Source: Bellilinea sp040754815
GTDB lineage: Bacteria; Chloroflexota; Anaerolineae; Anaerolineales; Anaerolineaceae
Direction of reading: 5' to 3'
Assembly (NCBI GenBank): GCA_040754815.1
Contig: JBFMBX010000006.1
Location: forward strand, 124,001 to 188,000
Length of the DNA: 64,000 bases
The position numbers and the translations under genes were made by a program. A model generated the notes under the pieces. The model did no database searches. It saw only the letters and a program-made list of their open reading frames with translations, and had not been told where the DNA came from. Below, piece after piece: positions 16,679 through 23,858 of the stretch (positions are counted from its first letter, which is position 1; every line of letters starts with the position of its first letter).

Positions 16679-18589
16679 ATGACTGCGAAGCGGGCTGTCA
16701 GACCCATCCGAATGGAACGCCAAAACCCGGTGCCTGCGGATATCGAAATTGCCCAACAGGCCAGACTCAAGCCCATTACCGAACTGGCTGAAGAACTGGG
16801 GTTACTGCCGGATGAAATTGAGTTATACGGCCCTTATAAGGCTAAGGTCAAACTGGAAGTGCTGGAACGGCTGAAAGACGTGCCCAACGGCAAGTACATT
16901 GATGTGACCGCCATCACCCCCACCCCGCTGGGTGAAGGAAAGACCACAACCACCATTGGGCTCAGTCAGGCATTGGGTGCCCATCTTGGCAAAGCGGTGA
17001 TGACCTGCATCCGTCAGCCCAGCCAGGGGCCGACTTTTGGCATCAAGGGCGGGGCGGCCGGCGGCGGGTACAGTCAGGTGGTGCCGATGGAGGACTTCAA
17101 CCTGCACCTTACCGGCGATATTCATGCCATCACCGCTGCCAACAACCTGCTGGCGGCCGCCATTGATGTGCGAATGCTGCACGAAGCGGAAGCCACTGAC
17201 GAGCAGCTGTTCGAACGGCTGTTCCCGCAGGATAAGCAGGGTAAACGGCACTTTGCGGTGAACATGCTCAACCGCTTGAAGAAATTGGGGATTGACAAGA
17301 GTGATCCCGATGAAATGACCCCCGAAGAGCGCAGCCGCTTTGTGCGGCTGGACATTGACCCCGCTTCAATCACCTGGCGGCGGGTGATTGATACCAGCGA
17401 CCGTTTTTTGCGCGGTATCACCATAGGGCAGGGGCCAAACGAAAAGGGCATGGAGCGCAAGACCGGTTTTGATATTACCGTAGCCAGTGAAATCATGGCG
17501 GTGCTGGCGCTCACCACTTCGCTGGCGGATATGCGCCGCCGATTTGGCGAAATGGTCATCGGCACCAACCGCAAGGGAGAAGCGATCAATGCCGATGATC
17601 TGGGTGTGGCCGGCGCTATGACCGTACTGATGAAGGATGCCATCAAGCCAACTCTGATGCAAACGCTGGAAGGCACACCGGTATTCGTTCACGCCGGGCC
17701 GTTTGCGAACATTGCCCACGGCAACAGTTCCATCATTGCCGATATGATCGGTTTGAAACTGGCCGATTATGTGGTGACCGAATCCGGTTTCGGTTCGGAT
17801 ATGGGCATGGAAAAGTTCTTCAATATCAAATGCCGCTATTCCGGCCTGATTCCCAATGCGGTGGTCATGGTAGCAACCGTGCGCGCGCTGAAGATGCACG
17901 GCGGCGGCCCCAAAGTGGTGGCCGGTAAACCGCTCGACCATGCCTATACCAACGAAAACCTCGATTTGTTACGCGCCGGTTTGGGCAATTTACTGGCGCA
18001 CATTGGCATTGCGCGGAAATTCGGCGTGCCGGTCGTAGTCGCCATCAACAGGTTCGCCACCGATACCGAAGCGGAATTGAACCTCATCCGCAAGGTTGCG
18101 GTTGAGGAAGGCGGCGCTGAAGACGCCGTGATCTGCAACCACTGGGCGCTGGGCGGCGAGGGCGCAAGAGAACTGGCCGAAGCGGTGGTCAGAGCCGCCG
18201 AAAAGCCTTCTCAATTCCATTTCCTGTATCCCCTCGACCTGCCCATCAAAGAGAAGATCGAAATCATCGCCCGTGAAGTATACGGCGCGGATGGCGTGGA
18301 TTACGAGCCGCTGGCGGAACAGCGCATTGCCGAATACACCCGCCTTGGTTTTGACCGCCTGCCCATCTGCATGGCCAAGACGCACCTCAGCCTGAGCCAC
18401 GATGCGAATCTCAAAGGCGTCCCCCGGGGATTCCGCATTCCGGTGCGGGATATCCGCGCTTCGGTTGGGGCGGGTTTTCTCTATCCATTGCTGGGGACGA
18501 TGAGTACCATGCCGGGGCTGCCAACCCGTCCGGCCTTTTATGATGTGGATCTGGATCTGGAAACAGGGCGTGTAATAGGGCTGTTTTAA
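16679..18589 (+). CDS. fhs: formate-tetrahydrofolate ligase, long form
   Basis: Protein of 636 aa starting at ATG 16679, with AGGAGG 4 nt upstream; the frame is open from 16607. It makes 10-formyl-THF from formate, THF and ATP. The ATP-binding loop T-P-L-G-E-G-K-T-T-T-T is near residue 82. Further conserved blocks are K-G-G-A-A-G-G-G-Y, the E-S-G-F-G-S-D-M-G-M-E-K-F segment and the C-terminal G-T-M-S-T-M-P-G-L-P. Common bacterial Fhs are about 555-560 aa. This one is longer, with extra residues around 205-250, resembling the C1-THF-synthase-type long form. It has its own promoter and no other folate gene beside it. Confidence 0.92.
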   Translation: MTAKRAVRPIRMERQNPVPADIEIAQQARLKPITELAEELGLLPDEIELYGPYKAKVKLEVLERLKDVPNGKYIDVTAITPTPLGEGKTTTTIGLSQALGAHLGKAVMTCIRQPSQGPTFGIKGGAAGGGYSQVVPMEDFNLHLTGDIHAITAANNLLAAAIDVRMLHEAEATDEQLFERLFPQDKQGKRHFAVNMLNRLKKLGIDKSDPDEMTPEERSRFVRLDIDPASITWRRVIDTSDRFLRGITIGQGPNEKGMERKTGFDITVASEIMAVLALTTSLADMRRRFGEMVIGTNRKGEAINADDLGVAGAMTVLMKDAIKPTLMQTLEGTPVFVHAGPFANIAHGNSSIIADMIGLKLADYVVTESGFGSDMGMEKFFNIKCRYSGLIPNAVVMVATVRALKMHGGGPKVVAGKPLDHAYTNENLDLLRAGLGNLLAHIGIARKFGVPVVVAINRFATDTEAELNLIRKVAVEEGGAEDAVICNHWALGGEGARELAEAVVRAAEKPSQFHFLYPLDLPIKEKIEIIAREVYGADGVDYEPLAEQRIAEYTRLGFDRLPICMAKTHLSLSHDANLKGVPRGFRIPVRDIRASVGAGFLYPLLGTMSTMPGLPTRPAFYDVDLDLETGRVIGLF

Positions 18590-18657
18590 TGTAAAATTAG
18601 GTTGTTTATACTGCCCAAAGAGAAATGGGTTGACGGACCTTTTTCAGGAGGTTTGGA

Positions 18658-19287
18658 GTGGACTTATTTGGTAAAGAAGCCATTTCGGTGGATGTTGGTC
18701 AGCGTTTGAAAGCGCTGCGCGAGGAACGCGGTATTTCCATGCGCACGCTGGCGCGCAACAGCGGGCTTTCGGCTAATGCGCTGAGCATGATCGAACGAGG
18801 GCTGACATCCCCCTCCATCAGCACATTGTTTAAGATCGCCTCGGCACTGGGTGTTCCGATTACCGATTTTTTTCGCGAAGAAGCAGAGCGCAAAAAAGTG
18901 GTTTTCAGCAAGGCGCACGAACGCACGCGTATCCCATTTTTGCGCGGCGTGTGGGAGGGGATGGGCAGCGAATCGTTCACCGGACGGTTGAATGCCTTTA
19001 CGATCACACTGGATAACGGCGCAAACAGCGGCCCGCACCCGATTGTGCATACCGGTTCGGAGTTTGTTTTTTGTTTACGCGGTCATCTGGAATATGAAGT
19101 GGATGGCGAGCGCTATCAACTGGAAGCCGGTGACAGTCTGATCTTTGCTGCGCATCTGCCTCACCGCTGGCGCAACCCCGGCCCGGCGGTTTGCACGGCC
19201 ATTATTGTTATTTCCTGCCATGCGGAGGGCGATAAGGCCGCCGAATTCAGACACGTTATCGAAAATATACAAGCAGGTGCCGGCTAA
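18658..19287 (+). CDS. XRE-family regulator with C-terminal cupin domain
   Basis: Protein of 209 aa. Residues ~13-70 are a helix-turn-helix (L-R-E-E-R-G-I-S-M-R-T-L-A, then S-A-N-A-L-S-M-I-E-R-G, then S-T-L-F-K-I-A-S-A-L). Residues ~115-190 form a cupin barrel with H-T-G-S-E-F and H-L-P-H-R-W near its metal- or ligand-binding positions. Such fusions sense a small metabolite through the cupin and repress a nearby uptake or catabolic gene. The start is GTG 18658, with AGGAGG upstream. It ends tail-to-tail with the ddh gene (4-nt overlap). A TATACT-type -10 lies near 18607, weakly supported. Confidence 0.9.
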   Translation: MDLFGKEAISVDVGQRLKALREERGISMRTLARNSGLSANALSMIERGLTSPSISTLFKIASALGVPITDFFREEAERKKVVFSKAHERTRIPFLRGVWEGMGSESFTGRLNAFTITLDNGANSGPHPIVHTGSEFVFCLRGHLEYEVDGERYQLEAGDSLIFAAHLPHRWRNPGPAVCTAIIVISCHAEGDKAAEFRHVIENIQAGAG

Positions 19288-20198
19288 ACCAGCCGGTGGA
19301 TGCACTGCGGCACACTTTCGGCCAGAAATGCGGCCAGCGGAATTTCCAGCAAGGTGTAAGCACCGCAGGAAAGACGGCTTGCCGCGCGGGCAGCACTGAC
19401 CATGACCTGAGCGGTGGATGCCGGGTTGTTAAAGGTGGTCTCGAAGTTCAGCAACTGGTTATCCACACCGCTGGCTCCGCCCTTTCGGAAAATGTGGATG
19501 CGGTGGCCGACATCCACCAGCGGAGCCACTTTTTCGACGCGGAAAACGCGCACATCATCGTGGGAAAAGTAAGGATCGGCTAAGATTTGTCTCTTGACCT
19601 CTTCAAAATCTGCGCCTTCTTCCAGTTCCAGATAAAGGTCCCGCTTGTGACAGCCGGGATCGCCGGGACGGGTGATGGAAAGGGCATCCCGGACACCGGG
19701 GTAAGATTTTGCAGCAACGGTATGTCCCATGCTCATGCCGGGGCCGTAATTGACATAAGTGAGACCGGTGGGCGCCCATATTTCGAAGAGGGCGCGGATG
19801 AGCGTGCTGATGCCCGGATCCACACCCGCGCCAAGCACGGCAACACTGTTGCCGCGGCTGGCAGCCTCATTCAGCGTATTTTTAAGGCTGGCAAACGGCT
19901 CGCCGTGCATGTCAAAACAATCCACCGTAGAGATGCCGGCTTCCAGAATGGCTGGAGCAACCCGTTCCACCGAACGGGTGGGGACGCACAGGATGATGAC
20001 ATCCGGTTTTTGAGGGAGTTGATCGAACGAAGAAACAACCGGCACCGTTGGGTAGCGGCAGCGCAGTTCTTCCAGCCGGCATTCCAGTTCGATGATACCG
20101 GCGAGTTCCATATCCGCTGCCAGCATAACCGCCTGAACGGCCGCAGAGCCGATGTGACCGCAGCCCATGACGGCTGTGCGAATGCGTTGAGGTTCCAT
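19284..20198 (-). CDS. ddh: meso-diaminopimelate D-dehydrogenase-like oxidoreductase
   Basis: Protein of 304 aa, near the usual ~325 for this family. The N-terminal Rossmann motif V-M-G-C-G-H-I-G begins at residue 10. C-V-P-T-R-S-V and the D-C-F-D-M-H-G-E block follow, then G-A-G-V-D-P-G-I-S-T and the Y-G-P-G-M-S-M-G-H block that contact substrate in DAP dehydrogenases. The enzyme reversibly and reductively aminates L-2-amino-6-oxopimelate to meso-DAP with NADP(H), a short route to lysine and peptidoglycan precursor. A related amino-acid dehydrogenase role is possible. RBS AGGAG lies 7 nt before the ATG. It follows the GntR gene after 43 nt on the same strand. Confidence 0.75.
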   Translation of the reverse strand: MEPQRIRTAVMGCGHIGSAAVQAVMLAADMELAGIIELECRLEELRCRYPTVPVVSSFDQLPQKPDVIILCVPTRSVERVAPAILEAGISTVDCFDMHGEPFASLKNTLNEAASRGNSVAVLGAGVDPGISTLIRALFEIWAPTGLTYVNYGPGMSMGHTVAAKSYPGVRDALSITRPGDPGCHKRDLYLELEEGADFEEVKRQILADPYFSHDDVRVFRVEKVAPLVDVGHRIHIFRKGGASGVDNQLLNFETTFNNPASTAQVMVSAARAASRLSCGAYTLLEIPLAAFLAESVPQCIHRLV

Positions 20199-20241
20199 TG
20201 CTGTGCTCCTGTTGGAAATTTGGGAAGATCGGCGAAATTAG

Positions 20242-20976
20242 TTATTCACTCAAACCGCTGCTGGCAACTTCTCCGCGCAGAGCGCGCTCGATCAGTTCGT
20301 CCAGATTGTCATGAGCAAGGTCTTCCAGCACATTGAGCAGGTGGCGGCGCTGGGCAGATTCAGCAGCCTGTGCGTCTCGGCGGAGGAGCGCTTCTACAAT
20401 GATGCGGTGTTCTTCGACAGATTTTTGCAGCCGCCCGGGCTGAAAGATGGCCAGCACACGGTAGCGTTGTAAATGATCTTCGAGATTGGCAAGAATGCCG
20501 CTCAGGCGGATGTTTCGGGCGGCGGTGATGATGTGATTGTGGAATTGACGGTTGAAATGGGCGCTCTGGGTCAGGTTGCCTTCGGCGGCTGCACGGGCAT
20601 GATTTTCAGCGATCCGGCGCAGTTCTTCCAGTTCGGCAGCACTCAGTTTCTGGCAGGCCAGCGCCGCCGCCAGCCCTTCCAGTGCCGCCCGGACTTCAAA
20701 AATCGCCCGCATATCTTCTGCCGAAATGGGTGAAGCGGCGTAGCCCTTGTAGGGATATTTGATGACAAAGCCCTCCCGTTCCAGACGGGAAAGCGATTCG
20801 CGCACCGGCGTTTTGCTGATGCCCAGTTGTCTGGCGAGGTCGTTTTCCACCAGCGTTTCACCGGGGCGAATGCGGAAAGAGAGGATGGCGGCTTTGATCG
20901 AATCATACGCCATCTTTTCAAGTGAATTGGCGATGAGGATGGGTTGAAGCGGAGGAAGGGGGGAGTTTTCGGCCAT
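20242..20976 (-). CDS. GntR-family (FCD) transcriptional regulator
   Basis: Protein of 244 aa from ATG 20976. The N-terminal winged helix (about 30-95) has Y-D-S-I-K-A-A-I-L, G-I-S-K-T-P-V-R-E-S-L-S-R-L and F-V-I-K-Y-P-Y-K-G-Y. The C-terminal FCD domain (~105-225) has F-E-V-R-A-A-L-E-G, H-F-N-R-Q-F-H-N-H-I and E-E-H-R-I-I-V-E-A-L, whose His and acidic residues usually bind a metal and an organic-acid ligand. The longer open frame to 21339 is ignored because an excellent promoter (21004-21032) lies between. It probably regulates itself and the ddh gene behind it, and perhaps the divergent esterase. Confidence 0.88.
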   Translation of the reverse strand: MAENSPLPPLQPILIANSLEKMAYDSIKAAILSFRIRPGETLVENDLARQLGISKTPVRESLSRLEREGFVIKYPYKGYAASPISAEDMRAIFEVRAALEGLAAALACQKLSAAELEELRRIAENHARAAAEGNLTQSAHFNRQFHNHIITAARNIRLSGILANLEDHLQRYRVLAIFQPGRLQKSVEEHRIIVEALLRRDAQAAESAQRRHLLNVLEDLAHDNLDELIERALRGEVASSGLSE

Positions 20977-20982
20977 CTCTGG

Positions 20983-20999
20983 TATATCGTATATGATGT
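20983..20999. promoter_or_regulatory. candidate GntR-type operator overlapping the gntR transcription start
   Basis: The imperfect palindrome ATAT-CGT-ATAT lies just downstream of the minus-strand -10 box, at the expected start of transcription of the GntR gene. This is where an autorepressor would bind. GntR/FCD operators are commonly short palindromes of this kind. Confidence 0.35.
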
Positions 21000-21003
21000 A
21001 TAA

Positions 21004-21032
21004 ATTATAGATGAAGACGGTCGTCTCGTCAA
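21004..21032 (-). promoter_or_regulatory. strong sigma-70 promoter for the gntR-ddh operon
   Basis: On the minus strand TTGACG (21027-21032), a 17-nt spacer and TATAAT (21004-21009): nearly the full consensus with ideal spacing. Confidence 0.75.
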
Positions 21033-21058
21033 TTCTTTCTGAGAAATAGGTTTCAGCG

Positions 21059-21064
21059 TATAAT
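21059..21064 (+). promoter_or_regulatory. -10 box for the CE7 esterase gene
   Basis: A perfect TATAAT lies 35 nt before the ATG at 21100, with GAGGTG as RBS between. The -35 region is poor, so activation by a regulator is possible. Confidence 0.45.
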
Positions 21065-21099
21065 CGGCTCAACTGCTGGTGTGTTTTGCGAGGTGAACC

Positions 21100-22068
21100 A
21101 TGGCTTTCTTTGATCTTCCGCTGGAGGAATTGCACCGCTACCGGCCCGAATTGAGTGAGCCGGAGGATTTTGATGCTTTCTGGAACGATACCCTTGCACA
21201 GGCGCAGCGTTACCCGCTGGATGCCCGTTTTGAAGCGGTGGATTACGGGCTGCGGACGGTGAAAACGTTTGATGTTACCTTCAACGGCTACGGGGGTCAG
21301 CCGATCAAAGGCTGGCTGTTGCTGCCGGCAAACACGCAAGAACCTTTACCGCTGGTGGTGGAGTATATCGGCTACGGCGGCGGGCGGGGTTTTCCTCTCG
21401 AATGGCTGCTGTGGTCGAGCGCGGGTTTTGCCCACCTTGTCATGGATACGCGCGGACAGGGCAGTGTCTGGCGGCAGGGCGATACCCCCGATGTGGCGGA
21501 AGGCAGCAGCCCTCACTCTCCCGGTTTTATGACTCTGGGAGTGCTTTCACCGCAAACCTATTATTACCGGCGGGTATTTGTGGATGCGGTGCGGGCGGTA
21601 GAGGCCGGTCGTTCTTTTCCGCTGGTGGATGGCAGGCGGGTGGCCGTGACGGGCGGCAGTCAGGGCGGGGGCATCTCTCTGGCGGTTGCCGGGCTGGTGC
21701 CGGAGATTGCGGTGTGTATGCCGGATGTTCCGTATCTGTGTCATTACCGGCGCGCCATCGAAATTACCCCTGCCGGCCCGTATCAGGAAATTGCGCAGTT
21801 CTGTCAGGTGCACCGACAGCGCACGGCGCAGGTATTCAACACGCTGGCTTATTTCGATAATGTGTTCTTTGCGCCGCGCATTCGGGCGCGCTGTTTCCTT
21901 TCGGTGGCGTTGATGGATGAGATTTGCCCGCCTTCGACCATTTTTGCGGTTTATAACCGCCTGAACACAGAAAAAGAAATCCGTATTTACACCTATAATC
22001 ATCATGAAGGCGGCGGTGCCCATCATGATGTGGAGAAAATTCACTTCTTACGCTCCGTGTTTGGGTGA
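21100..22068 (+). CDS. acetylxylan esterase / cephalosporin C deacetylase family (CE7)
   Basis: Protein of 322 aa with the CE7 alpha/beta hydrolase layout. It starts M-A-F-F-D-L-P-L-E-E-L-H-R-Y, has the R-G-Q-G motif (here T-R-G-Q-G-S, near 113) and the nucleophile elbow G-G-S-Q-G-G (Ser ~187). The acidic residue is in A-L-M-D-E-I-C-P-P (about 272) and the His near the C terminus (Y-N-H-H-E-G-G-G). CE7 enzymes remove acetyl groups from short xylo-oligosaccharides and other small esters in the cytoplasm. There is no signal peptide. It is transcribed divergently from the GntR regulator, which may control it. Confidence 0.9.
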   Translation: MAFFDLPLEELHRYRPELSEPEDFDAFWNDTLAQAQRYPLDARFEAVDYGLRTVKTFDVTFNGYGGQPIKGWLLLPANTQEPLPLVVEYIGYGGGRGFPLEWLLWSSAGFAHLVMDTRGQGSVWRQGDTPDVAEGSSPHSPGFMTLGVLSPQTYYYRRVFVDAVRAVEAGRSFPLVDGRRVAVTGGSQGGGISLAVAGLVPEIAVCMPDVPYLCHYRRAIEITPAGPYQEIAQFCQVHRQRTAQVFNTLAYFDNVFFAPRIRARCFLSVALMDEICPPSTIFAVYNRLNTEKEIRIYTYNHHEGGGAHHDVEKIHFLRSVFG

Positions 22069-22126
22069 TTCGAAGGTCGCGATGTTCCGCAGTTTCGGCT
22101 GAATTGAGGATATTAAAGAACCCGGC

Positions 22127-22894
22127 ATGTTCAAAGTTCGCAAAAAAAGCCCAAAGCCCCCTGTTCCAAAGAAGAAAAAGGTCAACCGTGCAGATTTGAC
22201 CATTCCGGAGCATCTCAACGAATTGCGCCAGAGGCTGCTGCGCGGACTGGTGGCGTTGATTGTGGCGGTGCTGGCCTGCTTTGCGTTCGGCGAGCGCCTG
22301 ATTCAGGTACTGGCTTTTCCAATCGGTGGTGTTGAGCGGCTGATTTCCATTGAAGTGACCGAAAATGTCTCCGTGTTTATGCGGGTTTCTCTGCTGGGGG
22401 GTTTCATTATCGCTTTCCCTTATCTTTTATACGAAGCACTGGCTTATATCCGCCCCGCACTGGAAGAGAACGAGTGGCGCGGTCTGTTGATTGCCATTCC
22501 TTTTGCCACCTTGTTATTCATAAGCGGGGTGTTGTTTGCCTATTTTGTCATGCTGCCGGCAGCCTTGCCTTTTTTGATCAGTTTCATTGGCATCACCACG
22601 ACGCCGCGGTTATCCAATTATTTCAGTTTTGTGACCGGTTTGTTATTCTGGATTGGGGTGAGTTTTGAAACGCCGCTGGCGGTCTATTTGCTGGCGCGTT
22701 TTCGCCTTGTCACCGCTCATTCGCTGGCCAGACAGTGGCGGGTTGCCGTGGTGGTCATTGCCGTGCTGGCTGCTTTTGTCACCCCCACGCCAGACCCGGT
22801 TAACATGGGGCTGCTGATGCTGCCGCTGCTCGTGTTGTATCTTTTGAGCATTGGCATGGCAAAAATCGCCAACCCGGTCAGAAATGAAGAATAA
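22127..22894 (+). CDS. tatC: Sec-independent protein translocase TatC
   Basis: Protein of 255 aa with six transmembrane segments after a basic N-terminal tail (about 25 Lys/Arg/Pro-rich residues, longer than usual). The conserved H-L-N-E-L-R-Q-R-L opening and the F-M-R-V-S-L-L-G and Y-E-A-L-A-Y-I-R-P-A-L regions are those of the TatC core that recognises twin-arginine signal peptides. It is followed 42 nt later by tatA on the same strand. Together with the opposing TatB-like gene this would give a full Tat system. Confidence 0.93.
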   Translation: MFKVRKKSPKPPVPKKKKVNRADLTIPEHLNELRQRLLRGLVALIVAVLACFAFGERLIQVLAFPIGGVERLISIEVTENVSVFMRVSLLGGFIIAFPYLLYEALAYIRPALEENEWRGLLIAIPFATLLFISGVLFAYFVMLPAALPFLISFIGITTTPRLSNYFSFVTGLLFWIGVSFETPLAVYLLARFRLVTAHSLARQWRVAVVVIAVLAAFVTPTPDPVNMGLLMLPLLVLYLLSIGMAKIANPVRNEE

Positions 22895-22936
22895 AATCTT
22901 TTTGTGATAGAATTTTGAGTGGAAGGAGTTTAGACG

Positions 22937-23119
22937 ATGATTAGGAATTTCAGCGGCTGGGAATTGCTGATTGTTCTGGCGATTGTGCTGCTTTTATTCG
23001 GGGTTGGCAGAATTTCGAAAATTGCCAAAGAATTGGGCAGTGGTATTCGCGCCTTTCGCGAGGGATTGAAAGGCGAGCAAGAGAACAATCCAGAAAAAGA
23101 TCAGACGGACGCGCCGTAA
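22937..23119 (+). CDS. tatA: twin-arginine translocase subunit TatA
   Basis: Protein of 60 aa with one N-terminal membrane helix (about 9-24), the F-G hinge (L-L-F-G-V-G-R-I) and an amphipathic helix (K-E-L-G-S-G-I-R-A-F-R), then an acidic tail. This is the pore-forming, oligomeric component of Tat export. Its RBS GGAAGGAG precedes ATG 22937. It is probably in one operon with tatC. Confidence 0.92.
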   Translation: MIRNFSGWELLIVLAIVLLLFGVGRISKIAKELGSGIRAFREGLKGEQENNPEKDQTDAP

Positions 23120-23128
23120 GATACTTTA

Positions 23129-23563
23129 CTAAGCATCATCGGTGCGCTCGGAGGGGGAATTTTCCGATTCCGCTTCCGCCGAAGGCGGCTCGCTTTGCAC
23201 GGGTGATCTGGAAGAAGGCGGGGGAGGCTGCCATGCCTGCGTGCGCCGGCGGGGGTCTAACGGTTGAAGGTCTTCATCGCTGAGGCCGATATCTCCGGGC
23301 AATTCTTCCGAAAATTCCTGCAGAGTCTGGCGGGTTTTCTGGTTGAATTCTTCCAGACCTGCCTCCCGCACGAGGATGGTCGGCATTTCGCGGATTTCGC
23401 GGGTGGTATCCATAAAAATCTTCCAAAATGGCGAACGGATGACGGCACGAACTCCTCTGGCAAGGGTCAGGCCGGCTTTTTTCATGCCGTCCGGGCCGAG
23501 CAAAATCAATGCCAGAACGAAAATAAAGAGCAGTTCGCCGAATCCGATGTTGAAGATTTCCAT
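23129..23563 (-). CDS. TatB-like (TatA/B family) protein
   Basis: Protein of 144 aa with an N-terminal helix (M-E-I-F-N-I-G-F-G-E-L, then about 20 hydrophobic residues), L-G-P-D-G-M as hinge, and an amphipathic helix followed by a long charged, Pro/Ser-rich tail. The E near residue 11 and the G-P hinge fit TatB rather than TatA, and the length matches TatB. It runs against tatA with 9 nt between stops, so the operon is split by strand. It would pair with TatC as the receptor complex. Confidence 0.75.
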   Translation of the reverse strand: MEIFNIGFGELLFIFVLALILLGPDGMKKAGLTLARGVRAVIRSPFWKIFMDTTREIREMPTILVREAGLEEFNQKTRQTLQEFSEELPGDIGLSDEDLQPLDPRRRTQAWQPPPPSSRSPVQSEPPSAEAESENSPSERTDDA

Positions 23564-23800
23564 TTATGCCCGGGTTACCATCTCAATCGAGTGATAAAGG
23601 AATTATAAAGCCAAAACCTGTGAATAACAAAACCGCCCTGAAAAAACAAAAACGGCCTTTCCAAACCCTGTACACGGGCAGGAAACGTTCTTTTCACGCT
23701 GGCGCCGTTCCTATAGAATATAGATGAGATTTGTAATTCAATGCCAGTTGCTCCTCCTGGGTAAAGCGGTGAATGGGAAGCCGCGGGTTGGGTTTGGAAA

Positions 23801-23832
23801 GCTGCGCCGTCCAAAATTAAGGACGGCGCAGC
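23801..23832 (-). terminator. terminator-like hairpin after the acetate-CoA ligase gene
   Basis: A perfect 12-bp inverted repeat (GCTGCGCCGTCC at 23801-23812 with its complement at 23821-23832, 8-nt A/T loop) lies 27 nt past the stop of the minus-strand ligase gene. Only a short T-run (TTT) follows on that strand, so efficiency is uncertain. Apart from this hairpin, the 23564-23858 region holds no visible gene. Confidence 0.5.
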
Positions 23833-23858
23833 GCATTAACTCAAAGATGTTTGCGGGG

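Noticed and set aside
20977..21339. N-terminal extension of the GntR regulator
   Set aside because: It would span a near-consensus promoter and the divergent esterase start; family proteins begin near the ATG at 20976.
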